Numbered from the stretch's first letter, positions 44,010-55,731 are shown. The stretch: 64,000 nucleotides of DNA from Photobacterium rosenbergii (GCF_003026455.1 NZ_PYMB01000007.1:111426-175425), one strand, 5' to 3'. Numbers and translations: made by a program. The notes: generated from the sequence alone by a model not told the origin.

Positions 44010-46643
44010 ATGAGCGATCTTGCAAAAGAGATCACGCCCGTAAACATTGAAGAGGAGCTGAAAGGCTCGTATCTCGACTACGCGATGTCAGTTATCGTGG
44101 GTCGTGCTCTTCCTGATGTGCGTGATGGCCTTAAGCCGGTACACCGTCGCGTTTTATTCGCGATGAACGTACTGGGCAATGACTGGAATAAAGCATATAA
44201 AAAATCTGCCCGTGTGGTTGGTGACGTAATCGGTAAATATCACCCGCACGGTGATAGCGCGGTTTACGACACGATCGTACGTATGGCGCAACCTTTCTCT
44301 CTTCGCTACATGCTGGTAGATGGTCAGGGTAACTTCGGTTCGATTGACGGCGACTCCGCCGCGGCAATGCGTTATACCGAAGTGCGTATGGCCAAGATCG
44401 CCCATGAACTTTTGGCTGATCTGGACAAAGAGACGGTAGATTACGTTCCTAACTATGATGGTACCGAGCAGATCCCTGCGGTACTGCCAACTAAGATCCC
44501 GAACCTGTTGGTTAACGGTTCATCGGGTATCGCTGTTGGTATGGCAACGAACATCCCACCTCACAACCTAGGTGAAGTGATCGATGGTTGCTTGGCTTAT
44601 ATCAATGATGAAGACATCACCATTGATCAGCTAATGGAATACATCCCGGGTCCAGACTTCCCGACTGCAGCTATGATTAGTGGCCGTAAAGGTATCGTCG
44701 ATGCCTACAAGACTGGCCGCGGCAAGATCTACTTGCGCTCGAAAGCGGAAATTGAAGCTGACAAGAATGGCAAAGAGACCATTGTTGTTACTGAGATCCC
44801 TTACCAGGTCAACAAAGCCCGCCTGATCGAAAAGATCGCCGAGCTAGTAAAAGACAAGAAGGTAGAAGGGATCAGTGCCCTGCGCGACGAATCTGATAAA
44901 GACGGTATGCGTATTGTTATCGAATGTAAGCGTGACGCTGTGGGCGAGGTAGTGCTGAACAACCTTTACGCACAGACTCAGCTTCAGACCACATTCGGTA
45001 TCAACATGGTGGCACTGGACAACGGCCAGCCGAAGACTTTCAACCTGAAAGAGATGTTGAAGTGCTTCGTGAACCACCGCCGTGAAGTGGTGACCCGCCG
45101 TACAATCTATGAGCTACGCAAAGCCCGTGAACGTGCCCATATCCTTGAAGGTTTGGCACTGGCACTGGCCAATATCGATGAAATCATCGAGCTGATCAAA
45201 AGCGCGCCGACCCCGGCTGAAGCGAAAGCTGGCCTGGTTGCACGCGGTTGGGATCTTGGCAACGTTGCAGCAATGCTTGAGCGTGCAGGCACCGATGCCG
45301 CTCGTCCAGAATGGCTGGAAGAGCAATACGGTATCCGTGACGGTCAGTACTACCTGACTGAACAGCAAGCACAAGCTATCCTGGACCTACGTCTACACAA
45401 ACTGACTGGTCTAGAGCACGAGAAGATCCTTGGCGAATACAAAACGCTGCTTGAAGAAATCGCTGAGCTAATGCACATCCTTGCAAGCTCTGAGCGTTTG
45501 ATGGAAGTGATCCGCGAAGAACTTGAACTGGTTAAAGAGCAGTTCAACGATGTTCGCCGCACTGAAATTACTGCAGCAAGCCACGATATCGATCTGGAAG
45601 ATCTGATCAACCAAGAAGATGTGGTCGTAACCCTTTCTCACGAAGGTTACGTTAAGTACCAGGTTCTAAGCGACTACGAAGCACAGCGTCGTGGTGGTAA
45701 AGGTAAAGCGGCAACGCGTATGAAGGATGAAGACTTCATCGAGCGTCTGCTAGTGGCCAATACCCACGATACGATTCTATGTTTCTCAAGCCGTGGCCGT
45801 ATGTACTGGCTGAAAGTTTACCAGCTACCGCTGGCAAGCCGTACCGCTCGTGGTAAGCCGATTGTTAATATCCTACCGCTGGAAGAAGGTGAGCGTATCA
45901 CTGCTATCCTGCCAGTGAAGGAATATGCAGCCGATAAGTTTATCTTTATGGCGACTGCAGACGGTACTGTTAAGAAGACGCCGCTGACTGACTTCAGCCG
46001 TCCTCGTAGCGCAGGTATCATCGCAGTTAACCTACGCGACGGTGACTCGTTGATCGGTGTGGATATCACTGAAGGCAGCGACGACATCATGCTGTTCTCG
46101 AAAGCAGGCAAGGTTGTTCGCTTCTCTGAAGAGCAGGTGCGTGGCATGGGCCGTACTGCGGCAGGTGTTCGCGGTATCAAGCTGGCCGAGAGCGACAAGG
46201 TTGTTTCTTTGATCGTGCCGCACAACGACGGTGACGTACTGACAGTAACCGAAAATGGTTACGGCAAGCGTACCGAGCTGGAAGAATACCCAGCGAAGAG
46301 CCGTGCGACCCAGGGTGTTGTTTCTATCAAGGTCTCTGATCGTAACGGTAGCGTTGTCGGTGCTGTTCAGGTCGAAGAGGGCGACGAGTTCATGATGATC
46401 ACCAACGGCGGTACGCTAGTACGTACCCGTGTGGCAGAAGTGAGCCGTGTTGGTCGTAACACCCAGGGTGTGACCTTGATCCGTACCGCTGAAGACGAGC
46501 AGGTTGTTGGCCTGCAGCGTATCGATGAGCCGGAAGAAGACGAGCTTATCGAAGATGCGGAACTGGTCGAAGGTGAAGCGCCTGCAGAGGGCGAAACGCC
46601 AACTGCCGATAGCGAAGCAGACGACTCTTCTGAGCAGGAATAA
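44010..46643 (+). CDS. gyrA: DNA gyrase subunit A
   Basis: Breakage-reunion subunit that introduces negative supercoils with GyrB. I use the ATG at 44010 ([20 protein letters not shown]), with GAGGGAT upstream, giving 877 residues (E. coli 875). Catalytic Tyr in [12 protein letters not shown]. The quinolone-resistance region [17 protein letters not shown] keeps Ser83 and Asp87 of E. coli numbering, so the allele looks quinolone-sensitive. The GyrA box QRRGGKG, needed for DNA wrapping, is intact at the start of the C-terminal beta-pinwheel. The tail is strongly acidic (EGEAPAEGE...DDSSEQE). Confidence 0.98.
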   Translation: MSDLAKEITPVNIEEELKGSYLDYAMSVIVGRALPDVRDGLKPVHRRVLFAMNVLGNDWNKAYKKSARVVGDVIGKYHPHGDSAVYDTIVRMAQPFSLRYMLVDGQGNFGSIDGDSAAAMRYTEVRMAKIAHELLADLDKETVDYVPNYDGTEQIPAVLPTKIPNLLVNGSSGIAVGMATNIPPHNLGEVIDGCLAYINDEDITIDQLMEYIPGPDFPTAAMISGRKGIVDAYKTGRGKIYLRSKAEIEADKNGKETIVVTEIPYQVNKARLIEKIAELVKDKKVEGISALRDESDKDGMRIVIECKRDAVGEVVLNNLYAQTQLQTTFGINMVALDNGQPKTFNLKEMLKCFVNHRREVVTRRTIYELRKARERAHILEGLALALANIDEIIELIKSAPTPAEAKAGLVARGWDLGNVAAMLERAGTDAARPEWLEEQYGIRDGQYYLTEQQAQAILDLRLHKLTGLEHEKILGEYKTLLEEIAELMHILASSERLMEVIREELELVKEQFNDVRRTEITAASHDIDLEDLINQEDVVVTLSHEGYVKYQVLSDYEAQRRGGKGKAATRMKDEDFIERLLVANTHDTILCFSSRGRMYWLKVYQLPLASRTARGKPIVNILPLEEGERITAILPVKEYAADKFIFMATADGTVKKTPLTDFSRPRSAGIIAVNLRDGDSLIGVDITEGSDDIMLFSKAGKVVRFSEEQVRGMGRTAAGVRGIKLAESDKVVSLIVPHNDGDVLTVTENGYGKRTELEEYPAKSRATQGVVSIKVSDRNGSVVGAVQVEEGDEFMMITNGGTLVRTRVAEVSRVGRNTQGVTLIRTAEDEQVVGLQRIDEPEEDELIEDAELVEGEAPAEGETPTADSEADDSSEQE

Positions 46644-46664
46644 CTAGCTAGTTAGTTACTCTGA

Positions 46665-46696
46665 TAAAAACGCAGCCGACAGGCTGCGTTTTTTTA
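46665..46696 (+). terminator. Terminator of gyrA
   Basis: CGCAGCC/GGCTGCG stem, A-run before, seven T after. Confidence 0.92.
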
Positions 46697-46841
46697 TACC
46701 CGCAGTTCCGTGCCCAGCCTTTCCCGCGACTATTTTGTGTTTGCCCCTTTTCAGCTCCTTCATAAAGGTGTAAAAACAGACATTGGTCACAGCTTTGTGG
46801 CCACAACTTTATGTTTTTCCAGCAGGAGCTCGTCTTACACC

Positions 46842-47924
46842 ATGGACAACGTTTATAACTTTTGCGCCGGCCCAGCGATGATCCCGGCAGACGTATTGAA
46901 AAAGGCCCAACAAGAACTCGTTAATTGGAATGATCTTGGTACCTCGGTGATGGAAATCAGCCACCGTGGCAAGGAGTTCATTGCGGTGGCCCAACAGTCC
47001 GAGCAAGACCTGCGCGACCTGCTTTCCATCCCCGATAATTACCATGTATTGTTCTGCCATGGCGGTGCCCGTGCCCAGTTCGCAGCCGTACCGATGAACC
47101 TACTGGGAGATGCTGATACAGCTGATTACATGGATGGTGGCTATTGGGCTCACAGCGCGGCCGCTGAAGCCTCGAAATACTGCCAGCCGAACGTGGTCGA
47201 TATCACCTGCGAGCGCGATGGCAAGAAAGCAATCTTGCCTGCTGCCGAGTGGCCGCTGTCTGATGATGCCGCTTTTGTTCATTTCTGCCCGAATGAAACC
47301 ATCGATGGACTAGAGATCCGCGACCTGCCCGTAACGGACAAACCGATTGTGGCTGACTTGTCATCGACAATCCTGTCCCGTCCGATTGATGTGTCAAAAT
47401 ACGGTGTGATTTATGCCGGTGCCCAGAAGAACATCGGCCCAGCGGGTTTGACGATTGTTATCGTGCGCGATGACCTTCTAGGCAAGGCTAAATCTATCTT
47501 GCCAAGCATTCTGGATTACAGTGTTCAGGTGGATAAAGAGTCGATGTTCAACACCCCGCCGACGTTTGCCTGGTACCTGGCCGGTGAGGTATTCAAATGG
47601 CTTAAAGAGTTGGGCGGTGTGGAAGCGATGGAACAGCACAATGTTGCCAAAGCGAATGTGCTGTATGACTACATTGACCAGTCGGACTTCTACCGTAATG
47701 AGGTCCACCCAGACAACCGCTCACTGATGAATGTGCCGTTCCAGCTCAAGAATCCGGAGCTGGATGCTTTGTTCCTCGAGCAAGCGGATGCAGTCGGCTT
47801 GAAAGCCCTCAAGGGGCACCGTGCCGTTGGTGGTATGCGCGCTTCAATCTACAACGCAATGCCAATCGAAGGTGTACAGGCTCTGGTCGACTTCATGAAG
47901 CAGTTCGAGCAGCAGCATGGCTGA
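46842..47924 (+). CDS. serC: Phosphoserine aminotransferase
   Basis: PLP enzyme of serine synthesis, also used in pyridoxal phosphate synthesis. I use the ATG at 46842 ([22 protein letters not shown]), giving 360 residues (E. coli 362); AGGAG is about 12 bases upstream. The PLP lysine lies in [18 protein letters not shown], with the substrate loop [16 protein letters not shown]. It precedes aroA as in enterics, but here a leftward blc gene is inserted between them, so serC and aroA are not one operon. Confidence 0.97.
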   Translation: MDNVYNFCAGPAMIPADVLKKAQQELVNWNDLGTSVMEISHRGKEFIAVAQQSEQDLRDLLSIPDNYHVLFCHGGARAQFAAVPMNLLGDADTADYMDGGYWAHSAAAEASKYCQPNVVDITCERDGKKAILPAAEWPLSDDAAFVHFCPNETIDGLEIRDLPVTDKPIVADLSSTILSRPIDVSKYGVIYAGAQKNIGPAGLTIVIVRDDLLGKAKSILPSILDYSVQVDKESMFNTPPTFAWYLAGEVFKWLKELGGVEAMEQHNVAKANVLYDYIDQSDFYRNEVHPDNRSLMNVPFQLKNPELDALFLEQADAVGLKALKGHRAVGGMRASIYNAMPIEGVQALVDFMKQFEQQHG

Positions 47925-47950
47925 GGATAGTCGCTGAGCCTTAGCACTGT

Positions 47951-47982
47951 AAAAAAAGCCGCTGATGACAGCGGCTTTTTTA
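47951..47982 (+). terminator. Terminator of serC
   Basis: AGCCGCTG/CAGCGGCT stem with A-run and T-run flanks; could also serve the leftward blc transcript. Confidence 0.92.
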
Positions 47983-48047
47983 TTGTGTGTCTCCTCCTGA
48001 AATGTGTTTGCACATTTAAGGATGGGGCAGTGGGCTTTTTTATCTGC

Positions 48048-48593
48048 TCATTGATAGCGTGACTGCTCGGGGTAGATCAGCTTGTCGGTTTCAAACCCTG
48101 CCTTTTGCGCAATCGCGACATAACGGGAAATTTGTGCTTCGTCTAGCTCAGGGGCTCTGGCTAACAACCACAGATAGTCGGTGTTAAAACCGCTGACAAG
48201 GGCAACGGAATAGTCGGGCTCGAGGAAGAACACCACGTAGCTGCTGTAGAAAGGGCCGAAGAAAGAGACCTTGAGGTGGCCTTTGTTTTCGTCATCGACA
48301 AATACGGCCCGGCCATCGGCCTGCTGCCATTCTTGATCTTTGGTATCAAAGCCCCGGTTGGTAACTTTTATAGAGCCGTCATCATTAAGGCTATATACGG
48401 CGCTGACATCACTAAGCCCACGCTCGAAGCTATGATCAAGGCGGGCGATTTCATACCAAGTGCCGAGGTAGTTGTCGACACTGAAAGGGGTAACAGGCTT
48501 GACCGATTGCGGCATGCCGGTACAGGCGGATAGTAACACCACAGCCGCGAAAGTGGTTAGGGTTCGAGTGAGAAACTTGAGCTTTACTGTCAT
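48048..48593 (-). CDS. blc: Outer membrane lipoprotein Blc (bacterial lipocalin)
   Basis: Lipocalin anchored in the outer membrane, thought to bind fatty acids or lysophospholipids under envelope stress. I use the ATG at 48593 (MTVKLKFLTRTLTTFAAVVL), with GGAG upstream; 181 residues. Lipobox LLSAC gives a mature N-terminal Cys at about residue 24. The lipocalin signature is NYLGTWYEIARLDHSFERGL; the strands KVSFFGPFYSSYVVFFLEPDY and FNTDYLWLLARAP follow. Inserted leftward between serC and aroA. Confidence 0.93.
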   Translation of the reverse strand: MTVKLKFLTRTLTTFAAVVLLSACTGMPQSVKPVTPFSVDNYLGTWYEIARLDHSFERGLSDVSAVYSLNDDGSIKVTNRGFDTKDQEWQQADGRAVFVDDENKGHLKVSFFGPFYSSYVVFFLEPDYSVALVSGFNTDYLWLLARAPELDEAQISRYVAIAQKAGFETDKLIYPEQSRYQ

Positions 48594-48728
48594 ATAGACT
48601 CCATCCTTGGTAAGCATTTATCCCATAGTAAATGGGAAACATTTAAACCACAATTCAGTACTAGCGAACTGAGGCATTATTCGTTACTCTGCAAGGACTG
48701 CGACCAAACAGGATTAATGAAATAACAG

Positions 48729-50009
48729 ATGGAAAGTTTAACGTTACAGCCGATCAGTAAGATTAATGGCACTGTGAATCTGCCAGGTTCCAAAAGCGTC
48801 TCGAACCGAGCCCTGCTATTGGCGGCGTTAGCAAGCGGCAAGACCCGACTGACTAACCTCCTTGATAGTGATGATATCCGTCATATGCTAACAGCCCTGA
48901 CCAAGCTGGGAGTGAGCTATCAGTTGTCAGATGACAAAACCGTTTGTGAAGTAACTGGCCTAGGTGGCGCATTCAAGCCAACCGACGCGCTGGAGCTATT
49001 TTTGGGTAATGCCGGTACTGCTATGCGCCCGCTGGCAGCGGCACTGTGTTTGGGAGAAGGTGAATTCGTCCTAACTGGTGAGCCTCGCATGAAAGAGCGC
49101 CCAATCGGCCACTTGGTTGATGCACTGCGTACTGCTGGTGCTGAAATTACTTACCTTGAGAATGACAACTACCCACCACTAAAGATCAAAGGCACCGGCC
49201 TTAAGGGTGGCGAAGTAGAAATCGACGGTTCTATCTCGAGCCAGTTCCTAACAGCCTTTTTAATGTCGGCGCCGCTGGCCTCAGCAGATACAGTGATCCG
49301 CATTAAGGGTGATCTGGTATCGAAGCCTTACATTGATATCACCCTGCACATCATGGCCCAGTTCGGTGTCGAGGTGGATAACCGTGACTACCAAGAGTTC
49401 GTGGTTAAAGGTAACCAGTCTTACCTAGCTCCGGGTGACTTCTTGGTAGAAGGGGATGCCTCATCTGCGTCTTACTTCCTTGCGGCAGCGGCTATCAAAG
49501 GCGGCGAAGTGAAAGTGACCGGTATTGGCAAAAAGAGTATCCAGGGTGATGTTCAATTTGCTGATGCGTTGGCTGCCATGGGCGCTGAAATCGAGTGGGG
49601 CGATGATTATGTCATTGCCCGTCGCGGTGAGCTAAAAGCGGTTGATCTAGATTTTAACCATATCCCTGATGCCGCGATGACGATTGCAACTGCAGCGCTG
49701 TTTGCTGAAGGCACGACGTCTATCCGCAACGTTTACAACTGGCGCGTGAAAGAAACCGACCGTTTGGCGGCAATGGCTACAGAGTTGCGCAAAGTAGGGG
49801 CCGAGGTCGATGAAGGTGAAGATTACATCACGATCACCCCGCCGGCACAGCTGACCCATGCAGCTATCGATACCTATGATGACCACCGTATGGCTATGTG
49901 CTTTTCGCTAGTGGCATTGAGCGATACGCCAGTAACGATTAACGACCCGAAGTGTACATCCAAGACCTTCCCGGACTACTTCGAGAAGCTGGCGGTTCTG
50001 AGTAACTAA
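48729..50009 (+). CDS. aroA: 3-phosphoshikimate 1-carboxyvinyltransferase (EPSP synthase)
   Basis: Joins phosphoenolpyruvate to shikimate 3-phosphate in the chorismate pathway. 426 residues (E. coli 427). Motifs [53 protein letters not shown] and [11 protein letters not shown] are intact; the NAGTAMRP stretch is that of the glyphosate-sensitive class I enzyme. The product feeds chorismate to the TrpE in this window. Confidence 0.98.
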   Translation: MESLTLQPISKINGTVNLPGSKSVSNRALLLAALASGKTRLTNLLDSDDIRHMLTALTKLGVSYQLSDDKTVCEVTGLGGAFKPTDALELFLGNAGTAMRPLAAALCLGEGEFVLTGEPRMKERPIGHLVDALRTAGAEITYLENDNYPPLKIKGTGLKGGEVEIDGSISSQFLTAFLMSAPLASADTVIRIKGDLVSKPYIDITLHIMAQFGVEVDNRDYQEFVVKGNQSYLAPGDFLVEGDASSASYFLAAAAIKGGEVKVTGIGKKSIQGDVQFADALAAMGAEIEWGDDYVIARRGELKAVDLDFNHIPDAAMTIATAALFAEGTTSIRNVYNWRVKETDRLAAMATELRKVGAEVDEGEDYITITPPAQLTHAAIDTYDDHRMAMCFSLVALSDTPVTINDPKCTSKTFPDYFEKLAVLSN

Positions 50010-50033
50010 TTGTCAGGTTCATCAGTAGCTACA

Positions 50034-50066
50034 AGAAACCCGCCAGCAGGCGGGTTTTATTTTTTC
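50034..50066 (+). terminator. Terminator of aroA
   Basis: AACCCGCC/GGCGGGTT stem with a four-base loop and a TTTTATTTTTT tract. Confidence 0.9.
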
Positions 50067-50225
50067 CGTGTCAGTATTCAGCCATAATCCGGATTACTGA
50101 TTGGTATCACAACTTTTTTCTCGTATAATATGCCCCCGTTTGAGAGCGGTAATAAGTATCGGTATGTCCCTGCAGGCGTGTCGATGGGTATTACTGCTTA
50201 GATTAAACAAGTTTGGAGATTACCT

Positions 50226-50909
50226 ATGTCTACTCATGCGCCAGTGATCACTGTCGATGGACCAAGCGGTGCTGGCAAGGGCACGCTATGTATGCTGTTG
50301 GCAGAAAAACTGGGCTGGAAGCTATTGGACTCTGGTGCCATCTACCGAGTGCTTGCCCTTGCTGCATTGCACCACGGTGTTGACCTTGAGTCTGAAGACG
50401 CACTTGTGCCTTTGGCTGCTCACTTGGATGTGCAGTTTGTAGCTGAAGGTGAGTTGGTAAAGGTGATTCTTGAAGGGGAAGACGTATCGGGTGAACTTCG
50501 TAAGGAAGAAACCGGTATGGCAGCCTCTAAGGTGGCTGCATTGCCACGTGTGCGTGAAGCCTTGCTTCGTCGCCAGCGTGCTTTCAGTGAGGCACCGGGT
50601 CTGGTTGCGGATGGCCGTGACATGGGCACCGTTGTGTTCCCTCAGGCAGAAGTTAAGTTCTTCCTTGATGCGAGTGCTGAAGAGCGTGCGAATCGTCGCA
50701 TGAAGCAGTTGCAACAGAAAGGGTTAGATGTTAACTTTGACCACCTTTTGAAAGAAATTCAGGAACGTGACTACCGAGATCGCAACCGTGCGGTCGCGCC
50801 GTTACGTCCCGCGGCTGATGCATTGGTGCTAGACTCTACAGAGATGTCTATCGATCAAGTCATCGAACAGGCATTGGCCCATATTGAAACCAAATTGTCT
50901 GCCGAATAA
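50226..50909 (+). CDS. cmk: Cytidylate kinase
   Basis: Phosphorylates CMP and dCMP. 227 residues (E. coli 227). P-loop [21 protein letters not shown]; acceptor-site [25 protein letters not shown]; and the Arg-rich lid [16 protein letters not shown]. Upstream of rpsA with 100 bp between, the standard cmk-rpsA-ihfB order. Confidence 0.98.
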   Translation: MSTHAPVITVDGPSGAGKGTLCMLLAEKLGWKLLDSGAIYRVLALAALHHGVDLESEDALVPLAAHLDVQFVAEGELVKVILEGEDVSGELRKEETGMAASKVAALPRVREALLRRQRAFSEAPGLVADGRDMGTVVFPQAEVKFFLDASAEERANRRMKQLQQKGLDVNFDHLLKEIQERDYRDRNRAVAPLRPAADALVLDSTEMSIDQVIEQALAHIETKLSAE

Positions 50910-51009
50910 TTCGGCATGATGGCGTCGGTGTCACGGATGATAACTGACATTACTACCAACCCCATGCGGTAGGATACCCATGGTTGTTAATCAAATTGAA
51001 GATTAAATA

Positions 51010-52680
51010 ATGACTGAATCTTTTGCTCTACTTTTTGAAGAGTCTCTAAACGAACTAGAAACACGTCCAGGTGCAATCGTTAAAGGTACTGTTGTAGCTA
51101 TCGAAAACGGTTACGTACTAGTTGACGCAGGCCTTAAGTCTGAGTCTTCTATCCCTGCTGATGAATTCAAGAACGCTGCTGGCGAAATCGAAATCGAAAT
51201 CGGCGCAGAAGTTGACGTTGCTCTAGACGCAGTAGAAGACGGCTTTGGTGAGACTAAACTTTCTCGCGAGAAAGCTAAGCGCCACGAAGCTTGGATCGTT
51301 CTTGAGAAAGCTTACGAAGACGCTGAAACTGTTGTTGGTATCATCAACGGTAAAGTTAAAGGCGGCTTCACAGTTGAACTTAACGGCATCCGTGCGTTCC
51401 TACCAGGTTCTCTAGTAGACGTACGTCCAGTTCGTGACACTGCTCACCTAGAAAACAAAGAGCTAGAGTTCAAAGTAATCAAGCTAGACCAGAAGCGTAA
51501 CAACGTAGTTGTTTCTCGTCGCGCAGTTATCGAATCTGAAAACAGCGTTGAGCGTGATGAACTTCTTGCTTCTCTACAGGAAGGCATGGAAGTTAAAGGT
51601 ATCGTTAAGAACCTTACTGACTACGGTGCGTTCGTTGACCTTGGTGGTGTTGATGGTCTTCTACACATCACTGACATGGCTTGGAAGCGCGTTAAGCACC
51701 CATCTGAAATCGTTAATGTTGGCGACGAGATCAACGTTAAAGTTCTTAAGTTCGACCGTGAGCGTACTCGCGTATCACTAGGTCTTAAGCAGCTAGGCGA
51801 AGATCCATGGGTAGCTATCGCTAAGCGTTACCCAGAAGGTACTAAGCTTTCTGGCCGCGTAACTAACCTAACTGACTACGGCTGCTTCGTTGAAATCGAA
51901 GAAGGCGTTGAAGGTCTTGTACACGTTTCTGAGATGGATTGGACTAACAAGAACATCCACCCATCTAAAGTTGTTAACGTGGGCGACGAAGTTGAAGTTA
52001 TGGTTCTTGATATCGACGAAGAACGTCGTCGTATCAGCCTAGGTCTTAAGCAGTGTAAAGCTAACCCATGGCAGTCATTCGCTGAAATGCAAGCTAAGGG
52101 CGATCGCGTAACTGGTAAGATCAAGTCTATCACTGACTTCGGTATCTTCATCGGTCTTGAAGGCGGCATCGACGGTCTAGTTCACCTATCTGACATTTCT
52201 TGGAATGTTGCAGGTGAAGACGCAGTTCGTGACTTCAAGAAAGGCGACGAAATCTCTGCAGTTGTTCTAGCAGTTGACGCTGAGCGTGAGCGTATCTCTC
52301 TAGGTATCAAGCAGATCGAAGAAGACCCGTTCAACGGCTTCGTTGCAGTTAACAAGAAAGGTGCTCTAGTTACTGGTACTGTTTCTGCAGTTGACGCTAA
52401 AGGCGCAACTATCGAGCTAGCTGAAGGTGTTGAAGGTTACCTACGTGCTTCTGAAGCATCAGTTGACCGCGTTGAAGACGCTACTCTAGTTCTTTCTGTT
52501 GGCGATTCTGTTGAAGCTAAATTCACAGGCGTTGACCGTAAGAACCGCGTAATCAACCTATCAATCCGCGCTAAAGACGTTGCTGAAGAGCAAGAAGCTA
52601 TGGCTAACCTGAACAAGCAAGAAGACGCTTCTTTCGGTAACGCAATGGCTGACGCTTTCAAAGCGGCTAAAGGCGAATAA
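51010..52680 (+). CDS. rpsA: 30S ribosomal protein S1
   Basis: Ribosomal protein that delivers and unfolds mRNA on the 30S subunit. 556 residues (E. coli 557), six S1 (OB-fold) repeats. The last four show the clear pattern [23 protein letters not shown] (for example [17 protein letters not shown] and [18 protein letters not shown]). Codon use differs from neighbours: almost only CTA/CTT for Leu, GTT/GTA for Val and AAC for Asn, the signature of very high expression. ihfB follows after a G/C hairpin without a T-run (52689-52709). Confidence 0.98.
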   Translation: MTESFALLFEESLNELETRPGAIVKGTVVAIENGYVLVDAGLKSESSIPADEFKNAAGEIEIEIGAEVDVALDAVEDGFGETKLSREKAKRHEAWIVLEKAYEDAETVVGIINGKVKGGFTVELNGIRAFLPGSLVDVRPVRDTAHLENKELEFKVIKLDQKRNNVVVSRRAVIESENSVERDELLASLQEGMEVKGIVKNLTDYGAFVDLGGVDGLLHITDMAWKRVKHPSEIVNVGDEINVKVLKFDRERTRVSLGLKQLGEDPWVAIAKRYPEGTKLSGRVTNLTDYGCFVEIEEGVEGLVHVSEMDWTNKNIHPSKVVNVGDEVEVMVLDIDEERRRISLGLKQCKANPWQSFAEMQAKGDRVTGKIKSITDFGIFIGLEGGIDGLVHLSDISWNVAGEDAVRDFKKGDEISAVVLAVDAERERISLGIKQIEEDPFNGFVAVNKKGALVTGTVSAVDAKGATIELAEGVEGYLRASEASVDRVEDATLVLSVGDSVEAKFTGVDRKNRVINLSIRAKDVAEEQEAMANLNKQEDASFGNAMADAFKAAKGE

Positions 52681-52688
52681 TTGAGCTC

Positions 52689-52709
52689 GGGGGGATCACT
52701 TTTCCCCCC
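52689..52709 (+). other. GGGGGG/CCCCCC hairpin between rpsA and ihfB
   Basis: Six G and six C (GGGGGGATCACTTTTCCCCC and one more C) form a tight stem nine bases past the rpsA stop. There is no T-run after it, so it more likely stabilises rpsA mRNA or lowers readthrough into ihfB than terminates fully. Confidence 0.5.
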
Positions 52710-52752
52710 AAGCGGTTATACTATTGAGAAACATACTAAAAACGGAGTGTTT

Positions 52753-53043
52753 ATGACAAAGTCTGAATTAATTGAAAGACTATGTAGTCAACAAACACAT
52801 CTTTCTGCCAAACAGGTAGAAGATGCAATTAAGGAAATCCTTGAGCATATGGCTACGACACTTGCTGAGGGTGACCGTATCGAAATCCGTGGCTTTGGTA
52901 GCTTCTCTTTGCATTACCGCGCTCCACGTGTAGGTCGAAACCCGAAAACAGGTGACAAAGTTGAGTTGGACGGCAAGTACGTTCCTCACTTCAAGCCAGG
53001 TAAGGAATTGCGCGACCGTGTTAACCAGTCTATTGCTAGTTAA
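52753..53043 (+). CDS. ihfB: Integration host factor subunit beta
   Basis: DNA-bending heterodimer partner of IhfA, acting at sigma-54 promoters among others. I use the ATG at 52753 ([21 protein letters not shown]), with GGAG upstream; 96 residues. HU/IHF fold with the beta-arm [23 protein letters not shown] including the intercalating Pro, and [14 protein letters not shown]. The in-frame upstream extension into the rpsA stop is noncoding leader. Confidence 0.97.
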   Translation: MTKSELIERLCSQQTHLSAKQVEDAIKEILEHMATTLAEGDRIEIRGFGSFSLHYRAPRVGRNPKTGDKVELDGKYVPHFKPGKELRDRVNQSIAS

Positions 53044-53055
53044 GCACGTTTAGAA

Positions 53056-53093
53056 CAAAAAAACGGCATGCTGTTAAGTATGCCGTTTTTTTA
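53056..53093 (+). terminator. Terminator of ihfB
   Basis: AACGGCAT...ATGCCGTT stem, A-run before and seven T after. Confidence 0.92.
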
Positions 53094-53213
53094 TGCGTAT
53101 TGATCATGGTCTGATGAGGCAAAATCTTGCATAATCAGGCCATACCGATCTGTGTTTATACCAGATATGTGTCATCTACAATCTACATTTCGTTCAAGTG
53201 AGAAGGATTCACG

Positions 53214-53498
53214 ATGAAGATACTGACTGTACTCTTACTAGCTGCATGTTTCTTGGTTACCCTAGCGCTAGGTGCCCAAAATCAGCAGTTGGTTAACTTT
53301 GACTTTCTGATCGCCCAGGGAGAACTCCAGCTGTCGACACTGCTGGGTATTGCCTTCGGTTCCGGGTTTGTGATCGGCTGGCTGATTTGTGGCCTGCTAT
53401 ACCTCAAAGCCCGCTTCACCAAAAACCGCCTGAGCAAGAAAGTACAAAAGCAGCAACAAGAATTGGATCAGCTTCGAGCCGAGCCAGTTAAGGAATAA
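53214..53498 (+). CDS. lapA: Lipopolysaccharide assembly protein LapA
   Basis: Small inner-membrane protein that works with LapB in the control of LpxC turnover and LPS amount. 94 residues with two membrane helices (about 3-20 and 38-63), separated by LGAQNQQLVNFDFLIAQGELQ, then a basic coiled segment (LKARFTKNRLSKKVQKQQQEL). GAAGGA precedes the ATG. Six base pairs from lapB, one operon. Confidence 0.93.
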   Translation: MKILTVLLLAACFLVTLALGAQNQQLVNFDFLIAQGELQLSTLLGIAFGSGFVIGWLICGLLYLKARFTKNRLSKKVQKQQQELDQLRAEPVKE

Positions 53499-53504
53499 CA
53501 TTTA

Positions 53505-54674
53505 ATGCTAGAACTGTTGTTCCTGTTATTACCAATTGCAGCCGCTTATGGCTGGTACATGGGTAACAGGAGCGCTAGTAACAAGCAACAAGAGCAATCT
53601 CATCACATGTCACGTCAGTACGTGACAGGCCTGAACCTGCTGTTGTCAGACCAATCTGACAAAGCAGTGGATGTGTTTATTGAGTTGCTCCAGGTTGATA
53701 GCGAAACCATCGATACACACCTGGCTTTGGGAAATCTGTTCCGGAGCCGGGGTGAAGTTGATCGTGCCATTCGCATCCACCAGAACCTGATTGCCCGCCC
53801 CAACCTAACTATTGATCAGCGTAACCTTGCTTTGCAGCAGTTGGCACAAGACTACATGGCTGCAGGTTTTTTTGACCGCGCAGAGAAGATCTTCGAGCAG
53901 CTACTGGATGAGCCAGACCACCGTAAAGGCGCCTTGCAGCAACTTCTGACCATCTACCAACAGACCCGTGAATGGGAGAAGGCAATCAATATTGCCAACC
54001 ATTTGGTCAAGATGGGTAAGAGTAAGCTCAAGCATGATATAGCCCATTACTGGTGTGAAATGGCCATGCTCGAAATGAGTGCCCAGAACCCTGATAAGGC
54101 CAAACAACTGCTTAAGAAGTCTCTCTCGGCGGAGAAAAACTGTGTCAGGGCCAGTATCATGCTAGCCAAGATCTTGATCGCAGAAGAAGAATTCAAAGCA
54201 GCCGCCAAGCAATTGGAGCGTGTCGCCGAGCAGGATATTGAGTTTATCGGCGAAGCACTGCCGCTTCTTCTGCAGTGTTATGAGGCAATGGACAATGAAT
54301 CGGGTTGGCTCAAGTACCTGCGATATTGTGTCGAGCAAAAGGCAGGTTCGACGGCCGAGTTGATGCTCGCTGACGAGATTGCCAAGCGGGAAGGCCCAAC
54401 CATGGCCCAGACCTTTATGACTCGTCAATTGCAGAAGAACCCGACCATGAAAGGCTTTTACCAGCTGATGGACTATCATTTGGACGAAGCTGAGGACGGC
54501 AGGGCAAAAGACAGTTTAACCACACTGCGTGGCTTGGTGGGAGAGCAGCTTAAAATTAAGCCTCATTACCGTTGCCGCCAATGTGGGTTTGCCACCCACT
54601 CCCTTTATTGGCAATGCCCATCCTGTAAAGGCTGGGGTTCAATCAAGCCAATTCGTGGATTGGACGGCGAATAA
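53505..54674 (+). CDS. lapB: Lipopolysaccharide assembly protein LapB (YciM)
   Basis: Inner-membrane TPR protein that presents LpxC to FtsH and balances LPS with phospholipid. 389 residues (E. coli 389). N-terminal membrane anchor (LFLLLPIAAAYGWYMG), about nine TPR units, and a C-terminal rubredoxin-type metal site (YRCRQCGFATHSLYWQCPSCKGWGS) with four cysteines. All landmarks needed for function are present. Confidence 0.96.
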   Translation: MLELLFLLLPIAAAYGWYMGNRSASNKQQEQSHHMSRQYVTGLNLLLSDQSDKAVDVFIELLQVDSETIDTHLALGNLFRSRGEVDRAIRIHQNLIARPNLTIDQRNLALQQLAQDYMAAGFFDRAEKIFEQLLDEPDHRKGALQQLLTIYQQTREWEKAINIANHLVKMGKSKLKHDIAHYWCEMAMLEMSAQNPDKAKQLLKKSLSAEKNCVRASIMLAKILIAEEEFKAAAKQLERVAEQDIEFIGEALPLLLQCYEAMDNESGWLKYLRYCVEQKAGSTAELMLADEIAKREGPTMAQTFMTRQLQKNPTMKGFYQLMDYHLDEAEDGRAKDSLTTLRGLVGEQLKIKPHYRCRQCGFATHSLYWQCPSCKGWGSIKPIRGLDGE

Positions 54675-54984
54675 GCGCTAGTAAATGTTGTAAATCACTA
54701 AAAAAGCCCGCTTGGTATTCAAGCGGGCTTTTTTTGTAATAAAACTCAGCCATTTTAGCGTAAATGGGCCAAGTAAAAATTTTAAGGTGCTTTTTAGGAT
54801 CAAAAAAACGATTAGAAAAATCTTCTATTTACGTTAATCGATTGGCTGGTGATTTTGAGTGTGTTTTTTGGCTATTTGGATTGAATTATTAATTAGTGCT
54901 CGATAAAAAACTGTTTTGCTGTACAATCCTGAGCGCGCTCAGCAAGCTGGGCTAGTTTGACCTTATAACTAAGCAGGAGATGCC
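54675..54984. other. Intergenic region between lapB and pyrF
   Basis: Contains the lapB terminator (separate entry), then AT-rich DNA with TACAAT (54922-54927), a possible -10 for pyrF about 57 bp before its ATG. Nothing else recognised. Confidence 0.5.
54701..54736 (+). terminator. Terminator of lapAB
   Basis: AGCCCGCTT/AAGCGGGCT stem with seven-base loop; A-run before and seven T after. Confidence 0.93.
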
Positions 54985-55680
54985 ATGTTAGATCCAAAAG
55001 TAATTGTCGCTCTCGACTACCCAAGCCAAGACGAAGCACTGGCCTTTGTCGATCGAATTGAACCGGGAAGCTGCCGATTGAAAGTTGGCAAAGAGATGTT
55101 TACTTTTTTTGGCCCTGACTTTGTGCGTAAACTGCATGATCGGGGCCATTCTGTATTTCTTGATTTGAAATTCCACGACATTCCAAACACTTGCTCACGT
55201 GCGGTAGCTGCTGCTGCTGATCTGGGTGTGTGGATGGTTAATGTCCATGCCAGCGGTGGCGAACGTATGATGACTGCGTCCCGTGAAATCCTTGAGCCGT
55301 TCGGCAAAGACCGACCGCTACTGATCGGTGTGACTGTACTAACGAGTATGGAAGCTTCTGATCTGCAGGGCATCGGCATTACGGCGGAACCAAAAGACCA
55401 CGTATTGAACCTGGCACGTTTGACCAAAAACAGCGGCCTAGACGGCGTTGTGTGCTCAGCCCACGAATCAACCATGCTGAAGACTGAGTTGGGGAGTGAG
55501 TTCAAACTGGTAACACCGGGCATTCGTCCTGCTGGTAGCGCCGCAGGTGATCAGCGCCGTGTGATGACCCCAGTCGAAGCCGTGCAGGCTGGTTCGGATT
55601 ACTTGGTGATTGGCCGTCCTATCACTAAAGCCGCTGATCCTGCTGCAGTATTGGCTGAAATCAACAAGACGCTAGCCTAA
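54985..55680 (+). CDS. pyrF: Orotidine 5'-phosphate decarboxylase
   Basis: Last step of UMP synthesis. 231 residues. Group I OMPDC motifs: [14 protein letters not shown], the catalytic [10 protein letters not shown] (Lys-Asp network), VTVLTSM, and [21 protein letters not shown] for the phosphate loop; [10 protein letters not shown] closes the barrel. Follows lapB but is transcribed separately, judged by the terminator between them. Confidence 0.97.
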   Translation: MLDPKVIVALDYPSQDEALAFVDRIEPGSCRLKVGKEMFTFFGPDFVRKLHDRGHSVFLDLKFHDIPNTCSRAVAAAADLGVWMVNVHASGGERMMTASREILEPFGKDRPLLIGVTVLTSMEASDLQGIGITAEPKDHVLNLARLTKNSGLDGVVCSAHESTMLKTELGSEFKLVTPGIRPAGSAAGDQRRVMTPVEAVQAGSDYLVIGRPITKAADPAAVLAEINKTLA

Positions 55681-55702
55681 GCGTACTTTCTTAGATTAAA
55701 TG

Positions 55703-55731
55703 AAACAGGCCCCATCAGGGCCTGTTTTTTT
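55703..55731 (+). terminator. Terminator of pyrF
   Basis: AACAGGCCC/GGGCCTGTT stem followed by seven T. Confidence 0.92.

Noticed and set aside
44220..44290. Quinolone-resistance mutation in gyrA
   Set aside because: The region reads [15 protein letters not shown], the sensitive form at both key positions.
51010..52680. Different codon use as a sign of horizontal transfer
   Set aside because: rpsA encodes ribosomal protein S1; the bias is toward highly expressed-gene codons and is expected.
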